Source: Streptomyces aurantiacus
GTDB lineage: Bacteria; Actinomycetota; Actinomycetes; Streptomycetales; Streptomycetaceae
Direction: 5' to 3'
Assembly: GCF_001418335.1 (NCBI RefSeq)
Contig: NZ_LIPP01000231.1
Location: forward strand, 1-42,327
Length of the DNA stretch: 42,327 bases
How positions within the stretch are numbered: the first letter of the stretch is position 1; each line of letters begins with the position of its first letter. The notes under the pieces were generated by a model. It had not been told where the DNA came from and searched no databases. It worked only from the letters and a program-made list of their open reading frames with translations. A program made the position numbers and the translations under genes. Below are positions 30,589 through 38,414 of the stretch, one piece after another.

Positions 30589-31614
30589 TCACCGGCCCTG
30601 ACGCTTGAGCACCGCGTCCAGGCGGGGATACACCGCGCGGGCGTTGTGCTCCTGGACCGCCGCCAGGTCGTCCGCGGAGAGGTCGGCGGCCTCGGCGTAC
30701 CTGCGGGTGTCGTCGAAGTGGTGGCCGGTGCACGGGTCGATGTCGCGGACCGCGCCGATCATCTCGGAGGCGAAGAGGATGTTGCGGGCCGGGATGACGT
30801 CGTACAACAGGTCCGAGCCGGGCTGGTGGTAGACGCAGGTGTCGAAGTAGACGTTGCCCAGGACGTGTTCTTCCAGCGGAGGCTTGCCCAGCGCCATCGC
30901 CAGGCCCCGGAAGCGGCCCCAGTGGTAGGGGACGGCGCCGCCGCCGTGCGGGATGACGAAGCGCAGGGTCGGGAAGTCGGCGAACAGGTCGCCCTGGACC
31001 AGCTGCATGAACGCCGTGGTGTCGGCGTTGAGATAGTGCGCGCCGGTGGTGTGGAAGGCCGGGTTGACACTCGTACTGACGTGGATCATCGCCGGGATGT
31101 CGTACTCCGCCATCTTCTCGTAGAGCGGGTACCAGGAGCGGTCGGTGAGCGGCGGGGAGGTCCAGTGACCGCCCGAGGGGTCGGGGTTCAGGTTCACCGC
31201 GACGGCGCCGTACTCCTCCACACAGCGGGTGAGTTCCGGGACGCAGGTGGCCGGGTCGACGCCGGGCGACTGCGGAAGCATCGCGGCGGGCACGAAGCGC
31301 TCCGGGTACAGCTGCGAGACCCGGAAGCAGAGTTCGTTGCAGATCGCGGCCCAGGCGGCGGAGGTTTCGAAGTCCCCGACGTGGTGGGCCATGAACGACG
31401 CGCGGGGCGAGAAGACCGTGACGTCGATGCCGCGCTCGTCCATCAGCCGCAACTGGTTCGGCTCGATGCTCTCGCGCAGCTCGTCGTCGCCGATGCGCAG
31501 GTCCGCGGGGGCGGGGGCGGCCGACGGGTCGGTGAGGGAGGCGGTCTGCCGATCGCGCCAGACGGCCAGGGCCGGTGGGGCGGTCGTGTAGTGACCGTGA
31601 CAGTCGATGATCAT
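30589..31614 (-). CDS. ligJ: 4-oxalomesaconate hydratase (LigJ, zinc amidohydrolase type)
   Basis: The 341-residue protein has the length of LigJ and starts MIIDCHGHYTTAPPAL. The zinc ligands I recall for LigJ (His 6, His 8, His 178, Glu 284) all fall at those exact positions: DCHGHY, PAMIHVS and FASEMIG. HGGGAVPYHWGRF is a further family motif. The enzyme adds water to 4-oxalomesaconate to give 4-carboxy-4-hydroxy-2-oxoadipate, which an aldolase (LigK) would then split to pyruvate and oxaloacetate. No LigK or ring-cleavage dioxygenase gene is in the window. The start codon follows three 12-bp repeats that contain the AGGA ribosome binding site. Confidence 0.88.
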   Translation of the reverse strand: MIIDCHGHYTTAPPALAVWRDRQTASLTDPSAAPAPADLRIGDDELRESIEPNQLRLMDERGIDVTVFSPRASFMAHHVGDFETSAAWAAICNELCFRVSQLYPERFVPAAMLPQSPGVDPATCVPELTRCVEEYGAVAVNLNPDPSGGHWTSPPLTDRSWYPLYEKMAEYDIPAMIHVSTSVNPAFHTTGAHYLNADTTAFMQLVQGDLFADFPTLRFVIPHGGGAVPYHWGRFRGLAMALGKPPLEEHVLGNVYFDTCVYHQPGSDLLYDVIPARNILFASEMIGAVRDIDPCTGHHFDDTRRYAEAADLSADDLAAVQEHNARAVYPRLDAVLKRQGR

Positions 31615-31650
31615 TTACGGCGTCCTTTACTGCGTCCTCTACGGCGTCCT
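31615..31650 (-). repeat. 12-bp repeat carrying the ligJ ribosome binding site, three copies
   Basis: On the minus strand AGGACGCCGTAG, AGGACGCAGTAA and AGGACGCCGTAA run straight into the ATG. Each unit begins with AGGA, so three potential Shine-Dalgarno cores lie 8, 20 and 32 bases from the start codon. Only the nearest is in the normal range. Confidence 0.9.
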
Positions 31651-31849
31651 TCGCAAGCCGAGCTGCTCTGCCGGATGCCGTGCAGCCTCGCTCCGCCCGC
31701 ACCGTCGGACGAGAGGACCGAACACAGAACTAACGTCCGCTTAACACAGCGGCGGGTGCGCGGCCGGTGTGGTCTACATTCGCTACGAAGAGTGGCCGAA
31801 GCGGCCGGAGTGGCCGGAGTGGCCGGAGCGGCCGAAGGAGGTGGACAGG
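31651..31849. promoter_or_regulatory. Divergent control region between ligJ operon and two-component operon
   Basis: AACACAG occurs at 31721-31727 and 31743-31749, exactly 22 bp apart, matching the direct-repeat geometry bound by OmpR-type regulators. A run of 9-bp units of the type GGAGTGGCC lies at 31791-31835, just before the regulator's ribosome binding site. Promoters for both operons should be here. Binding by the adjacent regulator is inference. Confidence 0.55.
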
Positions 31850-32548
31850 GTGCAGGTGCTGCTGGCCGAGGACGACGACGGTGTGGCCGCGGCGCTCGTG
31901 GAGGTCCTGTACGACCACGGCCACATCACCAGGCGTGTCCGGTACGGCAGGGACGTACTCACCTACCACCGCAGCTCCGACCTGCTCCTTCTCGACCTGG
32001 GCCTGCCCGATACCGACGGTCTGGACGTGCTGCGCGCCCTGCGGGCGGTGAGCGACCTGCCGGTGGTGGTGCTCACCGCGCGTGGCGACGAACGCTCGGT
32101 GGTACGCGGCCTGCGCCTCGGCGCCGACGACTACCTCGTCAAGCCGGTACGCCTCGCCGAGCTGCTCGCCCGCATCGACGCCGTCACCCGGCGTAACGCC
32201 ACGAGGAACGCGCCCGCCGCGTCCGCCGCCGCCTTGGCCTCCGCCGTACGGACGGTCAGGGCCGGTGACGTCGAGGTGGAACTCGACGCGCGCCGGGTCA
32301 GGGTCGCCGGGGCGGAGGTCGAGCTGACCACCAAGGAATTCGACATCCTCGCCGTACTGGCCGGGCGCGCGGGTACGGCGGTCAGCCGCGAGCAACTCCT
32401 GGACGAGGTGTGGGGCGACGCCCACCATGCCGTGTCCCGCTCCCTGGACGTCCACCTCACACAACTGCGCGCCAAGCTGCGCCGCCCCGGCCTCCTCACG
32501 ACGATCCGCGGCTTCGGCTACCGCTTCGGCAACCTCGACGAGGACTGA
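31850..32548 (+). CDS. OmpR/PhoB-type response regulator (TctD-like)
   Basis: The 232-residue protein has a receiver domain (VLLAEDDDGVAAAL, phospho-acceptor Asp in LLLLDLGLPDTDG, VVLTARGDE, Lys in DDYLVKPV). A C-terminal winged helix of OmpR type follows (LTTKEFDILAVLAGRAG, SREQLLDEVWG, TIRGFGYRF). The GTG at 31850 is chosen because AAGGAGG lies eight bases upstream; the frame is open back to 31769 but encodes only a Trp-Pro-Glu repeat. It heads an operon with a kinase and a solute-binding protein and is divergent from the ligJ operon. Confidence 0.93.
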   Translation: MQVLLAEDDDGVAAALVEVLYDHGHITRRVRYGRDVLTYHRSSDLLLLDLGLPDTDGLDVLRALRAVSDLPVVVLTARGDERSVVRGLRLGADDYLVKPVRLAELLARIDAVTRRNATRNAPAASAAALASAVRTVRAGDVEVELDARRVRVAGAEVELTTKEFDILAVLAGRAGTAVSREQLLDEVWGDAHHAVSRSLDVHLTQLRAKLRRPGLLTTIRGFGYRFGNLDED

Positions 32549-32569
32549 CAAGGTCGGAGGAGGCGACGC

Positions 32570-34063
32570 GTGCGCACCAGGGTCCAGGCGGCACTGCTGC
32601 TGTTCGTCGTGATCGCGGTGGCCGCGTTCGCCGTGCCGCTGCTGCTGTTCACCGCGTCCGACCGCACCCAGCAGCTGGTCCTCGCCCGCAGCGCCGACCT
32701 CGACCGCTTCGCGTCCCTCATGGACCAGGCCGCGGCCACCGGCGACACCTCGGCCGTCGCCGCCGAGGCGCGCCGCTACACCCAGCTGTACGGGGAACCG
32801 CTCGTCGTCACCGACACACGCCGCAGACCCGTCGTCCAGACCGGCGGCATGCGGGCCGTCGACCCGGCCGTCGCCCGGCTGCTCGACGCGGCGCTGCGCA
32901 ACCAGACCGCGCATCCCGCGGGCGCGCTGCGTCCCTGGTCGCGCGGGTACCGGATGTTCGCCGAGCCCGCGGGCACCGGGACCCGGGTCTCCGGGGCCGT
33001 CGTGCTGCGGGCCTCGGTCGGCACCGCGTCGGAGGAGATCACCCGGCGCTGGGCCGCCGTCCTCGCGGGGGCCGCGCTCGTCGCCGTCGCCTGCACGGTG
33101 CTGGCGCGGGCCGCGACGGGGTGGGTGGTCAGCCCGCTGCGCCGCCTCGACCGGGCGGTGGGCCAGCTCGCCGCGGGACTCCCGCCCGAACAGACGAGGG
33201 CCGGAGGCCCGCCCGAACTGCGCCAGCTCGCGATCGGCTTCAACCGCATGGCGCGTACGGTCACGGCGGCCCTTGAGCAGCAGCGCAGGCTCGTCGCCGA
33301 CACGTCCCACCAGATGCGCAACCCGATGGCGGCGCTCCGGCTCCGCGTCGACGCCCTGCACACCCATCTGGCCCCGTCGGGCGACCGCACGTACACCGGG
33401 GTCACCACCGAGCTCGACCGCCTGGAGAACCTCCTCGACGACCTGCTGGCCCTCGCCACCGCGGAACACCGGGCCGGGGAACTGACGGTGACCGACGGCT
33501 CGGGCGTCCACTGCGACGCCGCGGCGGTCGCGGCCGACCGGCACCGCCTGTGGGAGCCGGTCGCCCATCGGGCGGGGGCCCGCCTGGGTTTCCGGTCCGC
33601 CGATGCCCCGGTCCCGGCGGCCTGCACGGACCGCGAACTCGCCCAGATCACGGACATCCTCCTGGACAACGCCATCAAGTACGCGGGCCGGGGCGCCGAG
33701 ATCTCCCTCCGCTGCGCCACCGAAGGCAGCCGCGCGACCCTCACGGTGACGGACGACGGCCCCGGCCTCGGCACGGACGAACTGGCCCTGGCCACCACAA
33801 GATTCTGGCGCGCGGGCCGCCAGCACCAGAACGGGACAGCGGGTACGGGCCTGGGCCTGGCCATCGCCGAACAACTCCTGGCGGGACGGGGCGGCCGACT
33901 GGAACTGGCGGCGGCGCGACCACGGGGACTGAGGGCGAGGGCGGTGCTGCCGCGGGCCGAACCCGGCGGAGGGAACGGCGTCGGCGGCGCCCTCGGCCCC
34001 GCCGGCCCCATCGGCCCGGTCGGCACCGGATGCAGGGACACGCACGGCGGTGACGCGCTATGA
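32570..34063 (+). CDS. Sensor histidine kinase (HAMP/HisKA, TctE-like)
   Basis: The 497-residue protein has a first helix (ALLLFVVIAVAAFAVPLLL), an extracytoplasmic domain (about 30-150), a second helix (about 160-182) and a HAMP region. HisKA follows with LVADTSHQMRNPMAALRLR (phospho-acceptor His), then HATPase with ITDILLDNAIKYAG, TVTDDGPGLG and GTGLGLAIAEQLL. GGAGGAGG before the GTG gives a strong start. The layout fits kinases that work with an extracytoplasmic binding protein. The next gene encodes such a protein and overlaps by four bases. Confidence 0.93.
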   Translation: MRTRVQAALLLFVVIAVAAFAVPLLLFTASDRTQQLVLARSADLDRFASLMDQAAATGDTSAVAAEARRYTQLYGEPLVVTDTRRRPVVQTGGMRAVDPAVARLLDAALRNQTAHPAGALRPWSRGYRMFAEPAGTGTRVSGAVVLRASVGTASEEITRRWAAVLAGAALVAVACTVLARAATGWVVSPLRRLDRAVGQLAAGLPPEQTRAGGPPELRQLAIGFNRMARTVTAALEQQRRLVADTSHQMRNPMAALRLRVDALHTHLAPSGDRTYTGVTTELDRLENLLDDLLALATAEHRAGELTVTDGSGVHCDAAAVAADRHRLWEPVAHRAGARLGFRSADAPVPAACTDRELAQITDILLDNAIKYAGRGAEISLRCATEGSRATLTVTDDGPGLGTDELALATTRFWRAGRQHQNGTAGTGLGLAIAEQLLAGRGGRLELAAARPRGLRARAVLPRAEPGGGNGVGGALGPAGPIGPVGTGCRDTHGGDAL

Positions 34064-35145
34064 CCGACCCCGACCCCGACCCCGGCCCGTACTCCCGTTA
34101 CTCCCGTCCGCGTCCTGGTCGTCCTGGGCGTCCTGTTCGTCCTGTTCGTCGTCCGGACTCGGTCGTCGACCGCCGCACGCTCCTCCACGCAGCCCTCGGC
34201 GCGACGGCAGTCGCCGTCCTCGGTGGTGCGCTCACGGCCGACACCTCCCGGCAGCGACCGGGGCCGAGCGGTGTCCTGCGCGTCGCGACGGGTGAACCGA
34301 CGGCGTTCTACGAGGCGTTCGGCCGCCTCCTCACCGCGGAACTGGAGACGGCGTATCCCCGCCTGAGCTGCCGCGTCCGTACCACCGCCGGCAGCCTCGC
34401 CAACATCGAGCTGCTCCGCGACCGCCGCGCCGACCTCGCACTCGTCCTCACCGACACGGCGCTGGCCGCCCAGGGCACCGAGCTCTTTCCGCGCCCGGTG
34501 CCGCTGCGCGCGATCGGCAGGGTGTACGAGACCTACCTCCAGTTTGTCGTCCGCGCGGACTCGCCCGTGCGCGAGGTGTCCGACCTGGCCGGGCACACCG
34601 TCTCGCTCGGCGCCACCGGATCGGGCGCGGCCGTACTCGGCGAGCGGATACTGCACGCGGCGGGCCTCACCCCGGGCGCCGACGTCCCCGTACTCCACCT
34701 CCCGCTGGCCGACGCGGCCGACGCGATGCGGGTGGGCTCGATCGACGCCCTGATCGTCGCGGGCGGCGTGCCGCTGCCCACCCTGTCCGACCTCGATGAC
34801 GGTCCCGGGCTGCGGTTCCTGCCGCTGGCCGGGCTGCTGCCCCGGCTCGGCGGTCGCGCCGGGCTGGCCGGCTCCGGTCTGGAGAAGGTGTCCCTGCCGC
34901 AGGGCGCGTACCGGTCGGCAGGCGGAGTCGCCACCATCGGGGTGTCCAACCTGCTGGTGTGCCGCCCCGACCTGCCCCGCGCCGTCGCCGAGGCACTGAC
35001 CCGCCTCCTGGTCCTGCGCGCGACGGCCCTCGTCCCCGGCAACGCCGTCGGCATCCAGTTCCTCGACGTCGGCAGCCTGATCGGCACGGGCGGCATCGCC
35101 CTGCACGACGGGGCGGCCGAGGCGTACCGCGCACTGCACGGCTGA
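34060..35145 (+). CDS. TAXI-type solute-binding protein, probable sensor partner
   Basis: The 361-residue protein has a twin-arginine-type signal (VDRRTLLHAALGATAVAVLG, about 36-55). A TAXI/NMT1-like binding fold follows: VLRVATGEPTAFYEAFGRLL, TTAGSLANIELLRDRRADLAL, VSLGATGSGAAVLGERILHA and VGSIDALIVAGG. TAXI proteins normally feed TRAP transporters with carboxylates or amino acids, but no TRAP membrane subunit lies nearby. The ATGA overlap with the kinase gene implies it serves as a ligand-binding partner of the kinase. The n-region is extended by an Arg-Pro-Gly/Val repeat from 9-bp units (about 34110-34155). Confidence 0.87.
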   Translation: MTDPDPDPGPYSRYSRPRPGRPGRPVRPVRRPDSVVDRRTLLHAALGATAVAVLGGALTADTSRQRPGPSGVLRVATGEPTAFYEAFGRLLTAELETAYPRLSCRVRTTAGSLANIELLRDRRADLALVLTDTALAAQGTELFPRPVPLRAIGRVYETYLQFVVRADSPVREVSDLAGHTVSLGATGSGAAVLGERILHAAGLTPGADVPVLHLPLADAADAMRVGSIDALIVAGGVPLPTLSDLDDGPGLRFLPLAGLLPRLGGRAGLAGSGLEKVSLPQGAYRSAGGVATIGVSNLLVCRPDLPRAVAEALTRLLVLRATALVPGNAVGIQFLDVGSLIGTGGIALHDGAAEAYRALHG

Positions 35146-35185
35146 GCCGGCATGACGTGACGGCGTACATGACGCCTCGTACGGG

Positions 35186-37576
35186 CTAGGCGGGCATGAC
35201 GCCGTGGACGCGGGAGAGGGTGAAGACACGTTCGTCGTCGCGCAGGTGACACCAGGCGTACAGGTGGGGCGGGTCGAGGTCGATCTCGCTGAGGGTGCGC
35301 ACGGTGCGGTTGCCCGAGGCGGCGACGTACTCGATGGTGACGGCCAGTCCCTCGTCGATGGCGTGGGCGAGCTGACGAACATCGGCGAGGGACAGCAGCC
35401 GCGCGTACCGGGCGACGATTTCCTCACTGTCACTGTCACTGCCGCTGTTGAAGGGGATTGTGTCGCCCGGATCGGGACGCCGCGATGCGACGGGCGGGGC
35501 GGCCCGCAGCCTGGTGGCCAGCGCGCTCACGTCGACGACGGCCGGTGCCCGCCGCGCAGGGGAGCGCGCGCCGCCAGGCGCGTGGGGAGACTTGCGCGGG
35601 CGCGGTACGGGGGTGGCGGCGCGACGGTGCCGGGCCTGTTCGACACGTACGCTCCCGTCGGCCGCTTCGGCAACGGGGGCGTAGCCCGCGGCCCGGAGCG
35701 CGGTGAGGATCTTGTCGAGCGGGGTCCGGCTGACCAGAACCGTCGGGGCCAGTCGCCGCAGGCCGAGGCCGGCGAGCTTTCGGTGGGCGGCGAGTTCGGC
35801 GAGGAGGGCGGGTTCCTCGCCGTGGATGACGCTGGCCACGGAGGCGACGCGGATACGGCCGTGGCCGCGCGCGGTGTCGTGGATCAGGTACGACAGCGGT
35901 TGCGGGAGGGGCCCGACGGCGACGGCGGCCAGGTCGGCCACGATCGCGTCGGGTGTCCGGCCGGAGTCCAGGGCGCGGCGGACGGTCCCCGGACCGAACC
36001 GCCACACCGATGCCGCGCCGCCGGCTTCCCGGTCCGCGGTCGCGTCCAGCAGCGCGGCGAGGTGGGCGGACGGTGTGCCGGTGACGACGGCGGTGAGGTC
36101 GGCGCCGAAGCGGGCGGTCCTGGTGGCAGCCGGCAGCAGGTGCCGACACGCCGCGGCCAGGGCTTCGGCGTCGTCGGCCCGCACGGCGGCGCCGATACGG
36201 GACAGGGCGCCGCGGGCGATGACTCCGAGCAGTTCGGCCTCGCGTACGAGTGTCGCGAACGGCGTGCCGTCCTGCGGGAGTTGATGGGCGAGCGGACGGT
36301 ACCAGGCGACCAGCGGCCCCAGTTCCGCGGCGCTGTGCGCTCCCTGGTCCGCCGGGAGGTGAGCCGCGGCGGTGAGGAGTCCGTCCCGCGCCCGCAGGCA
36401 GCCGTCGCAGGGCGGCGTTCCGGCGAGCGCGGGCAGCGCCTTGCCGTCTTCGTCGCGCGCCTGGGCGGGAGTCAGCGGCAGCGTCTGCCACGCCTGGAGC
36501 AGCACGGTGAGCCGCTCCGCCGGTTCCCGCCGCGCCCAGGCGTCGTAGCCGTCCGTCGCGGCGACCCGGCCGCCGTCCCGGGCCAGCAGCCCGGCGGCGT
36601 ACGCGGTCTCCAGAACGAGGCGTACGACGATGTCCTCGCACCGTGCGGCCTTCCCGACCCGGGACAGCTCACGTGCGCCGACCCCGCCGGACTTCAACAG
36701 GGCCGGCGCGGATGCGGCGCACACCGTCAGGACCGACGCGGCGTGGGCGGCGAACGCCGTGGCCGTGGCCGCCGTCTCCCGGTCCACGTCCGCCGGGGTG
36801 ACGGGCATCGACCGCGCCGGGGGCGGGACGGGTGTGAACGGGGCGTGCCAGTCGGCTCCGCGCAGCGCGAGCGCCACCTCGGCGGGCATACGGGCGGGCC
36901 CGTACCGGTGCCGGTCCTCTACCAGCAGCCCCCGCTCCAGCGCCCAGCGCGCGACCGGGTCCGAGTCGGCGTGGGGGACCCCGAGGACGAGGAACTCGGT
37001 CCGGGAACCGGGTCGGCCGGCCGCGTGCCCCGCTCGCCGCTCCAGCAGTTCCCGGCCGGCCGCGGGCGCTCCGGCGACCAGCGCGGTGACCCGCTCCGGG
37101 TCGCTGTGGTGATCCACGAGGGCCGCCAGCCGCCGCTGTTTGGTGGTGCCCGGCGACCGGACGCCCAGGGCCGCCAGGATGCGGCGCAGTTCCTCGGAGG
37201 TCGTGTCCGCCAGCAACTGGACGAGCGGCGCGTCCAGCCCCAGCGGCGCGTCCCACGCCTGCCGCATCGGCGCCGCCATCCGCAGCAGCCCCTCGCCGTC
37301 CGGCCAGACGAGCGCGTGATCGCCCAGCGTCCCGAGGGCCGCGTCCAGGCCGCCCTGAACACCTTCTGCCCCGCTCACACCCACACCCACACCCACACCC
37401 ACACCCACGCCCAACAGATCCGCCAGAGCGGCGCGTGGAACCGGCCCCAGCGCTGCCAGCGCCTCGGCCACCTGCAAGTGCGGCAGCGCGAGCCCGGGCA
37501 GCACGAGCGCCACCGACGCCGGACGTTGAAGGCGGTCCGCCAGCTCGCCGAACGACCGCGGCTCGGGCAGCGACAC
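35186..37576 (-). CDS. Helicase-associated-domain (WYL-like C-terminus) protein
   Basis: The protein (796 residues from GTG 37576) is the actinobacterial 'helicase C-terminal domain' type. It is helical in the N-terminal half and has an XPB/Ssl2-like middle part (DTARGHGRIRVASVASVIHG, LGLRRLAPTVLVSRTPLDKI, LRAAGYAPVAE). The C-terminus has a WYL-like beta domain (LAVTIEYVAASGNRTVRTLS, then DPPHLYAWCHLRDDERVF). No Walker A or DEAD box is present, so it is not an active helicase. The conserved start of the family, LATWLSGLGTQRLERVLAG, lies in frame upstream of 37576, back to a good Shine-Dalgarno before an ATC codon at 37669, so the true N-terminus is probably longer. A CCCACA repeat (37376-37408) encodes Gly-Val repeats near the N-terminus. 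Confidence 0.82.
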   Translation of the reverse strand: MSLPEPRSFGELADRLQRPASVALVLPGLALPHLQVAEALAALGPVPRAALADLLGVGVGVGVGVGVSGAEGVQGGLDAALGTLGDHALVWPDGEGLLRMAAPMRQAWDAPLGLDAPLVQLLADTTSEELRRILAALGVRSPGTTKQRRLAALVDHHSDPERVTALVAGAPAAGRELLERRAGHAAGRPGSRTEFLVLGVPHADSDPVARWALERGLLVEDRHRYGPARMPAEVALALRGADWHAPFTPVPPPARSMPVTPADVDRETAATATAFAAHAASVLTVCAASAPALLKSGGVGARELSRVGKAARCEDIVVRLVLETAYAAGLLARDGGRVAATDGYDAWARREPAERLTVLLQAWQTLPLTPAQARDEDGKALPALAGTPPCDGCLRARDGLLTAAAHLPADQGAHSAAELGPLVAWYRPLAHQLPQDGTPFATLVREAELLGVIARGALSRIGAAVRADDAEALAAACRHLLPAATRTARFGADLTAVVTGTPSAHLAALLDATADREAGGAASVWRFGPGTVRRALDSGRTPDAIVADLAAVAVGPLPQPLSYLIHDTARGHGRIRVASVASVIHGEEPALLAELAAHRKLAGLGLRRLAPTVLVSRTPLDKILTALRAAGYAPVAEAADGSVRVEQARHRRAATPVPRPRKSPHAPGGARSPARRAPAVVDVSALATRLRAAPPVASRRPDPGDTIPFNSGSDSDSEEIVARYARLLSLADVRQLAHAIDEGLAVTIEYVAASGNRTVRTLSEIDLDPPHLYAWCHLRDDERVFTLSRVHGVMPA
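37376..37408. repeat. 6-bp CCCACA microsatellite encoding Gly-Val repeats
   Basis: About five to six units of CACACC/CCCACA in the helicase-associated gene give GVGVGVGVGVGV on the minus strand. Unit gain or loss keeps the frame. The insert falls between conserved helices near the N-terminus. Confidence 0.9.
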
Positions 37577-37706
37577 GGCATCCGCGCGCCCCGCGAGAAC
37601 CCGCTCCAGCCGCTGGGTCCCGAGACCGCTCAGCCAGGTGGCCAGTGTTGATCCGCTGGACTTACCGATGGGGGCACCTCACGAGAACGAGCACCGTTGG
37701 TCTTCC

Positions 37707-37751
37707 GGTCCGACAGGTCCGACAGGTCCGACAGGTCCGACAGGTCCGACC
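37707..37751. repeat. 9-bp tandem repeat GGTCCGACA, five copies
   Basis: Copies start at 37707, 37716, 37725, 37734 and 37743; the last base differs in the final copy. It lies in the divergent gap between the helicase-associated gene (minus) and the serine-repeat gene (plus). It could be a set of protein-binding sites or simply a slippage product. Confidence 0.92.
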
Positions 37752-37928
37752 GGACCGGGACCGGACTGGTCTTGCGCAGGGCACCAGGATGGCGCATCAC
37801 GGAGGACGCCCGCGGCGGCTCCGGACAGAAACCCGCTTCCGCGTGAAAGCCAGGTGCTTGGGCCCCATGCCATATGCCATCCGTCCACAACCACCCGGAA
37901 CAGAGCGGTCGGCGGGCAGGATGGCCTC

Positions 37929-38288
37929 ATGACGAAACCATCCGTACGGCCGGTCCGCCGTCGCTCCTCCGGCTCGGTGCTGTCGTTGTGGTCTCAGGAC
38001 TCGGTGTTGTCGATTGGCTCGGTCGGCTCGGTGCTGTCCGTGGGGTCCGTCGGTTCGGCCCTGTCGGTCGGCTCGATCGGTTCCGCCCTGTCGCTGGTCT
38101 CGACCGGATCGTGGCTGAGTACAGGATCGTTGTTCTCCGCGCAGTCGAGGTGGTCGGTGCTGTCCTGGCGCTCTTCCCACGGGTTCCTGGCGGTGGGGGC
38201 GGCGGCCGGGGGCGCCCTGCTGCTCACCCAGATGCTGCGCAAGGCCGATGGCGGCGATGGCGGCACCGAACGACTCCGATCAGATTGA
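37929..38288 (+). CDS. Small membrane protein with Ser-x-x tripeptide repeats
   Basis: The 119-residue protein has a basic N-terminus (RPVRRR). Then serine occurs at every third position from residue 13 to 82 without a break, 24 in all; the intervening pairs are mostly VL, VG, IG, AL and TG. A hydrophobic helix follows (GFLAVGAAAGGALLLTQML, 85-103) and an acidic/basic tail. The regular period suggests a beta-helix-like rod or a ladder of hydroxyls, anchored at the C-terminal side. I recognise no family with known function. The ATG is preceded by AGGATGG. Serine codons are TCG/TCC-type, so the repeat could have expanded by duplication of 9- or 18-bp units. Confidence 0.75.
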   Translation: MTKPSVRPVRRRSSGSVLSLWSQDSVLSIGSVGSVLSVGSVGSALSVGSIGSALSLVSTGSWLSTGSLFSAQSRWSVLSWRSSHGFLAVGAAAGGALLLTQMLRKADGGDGGTERLRSD

Positions 38289-38414
38289 GCGATTGTTCCG
38301 CCCAGCGTCGGCGTTCCAGGCCGCACGCCGGAGCAAGGGTGCTGCAAGAGGCCTGCAAGGAAAGCGCTGTGCACACGGGGAACCCCTCTGTCGTCTGCGT
38401 ACGCACGACGAGCG

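Noticed and set aside
29624..31702. Single 692-codon protein covering both amidohydrolase genes
   Set aside because: Its first half is in the wrong frame for the LigJ protein; LigI begins in frame at 30583 and LigJ is a separate frame with perfect zinc-ligand positions.
35186..37576. Active DNA helicase
   Set aside because: Only the helicase-associated C-terminal type regions are present; no Walker A or DExx box was found.
35204..37651. 815-codon plus-strand open frame opposite the helicase-associated gene
   Set aside because: It is Gly/Arg/Val-rich and without motifs, while the minus strand encodes a recognisable domain series.
37707..37751. CRISPR array
   Set aside because: The units are adjacent 9-mers with no unique spacers and no cas genes.
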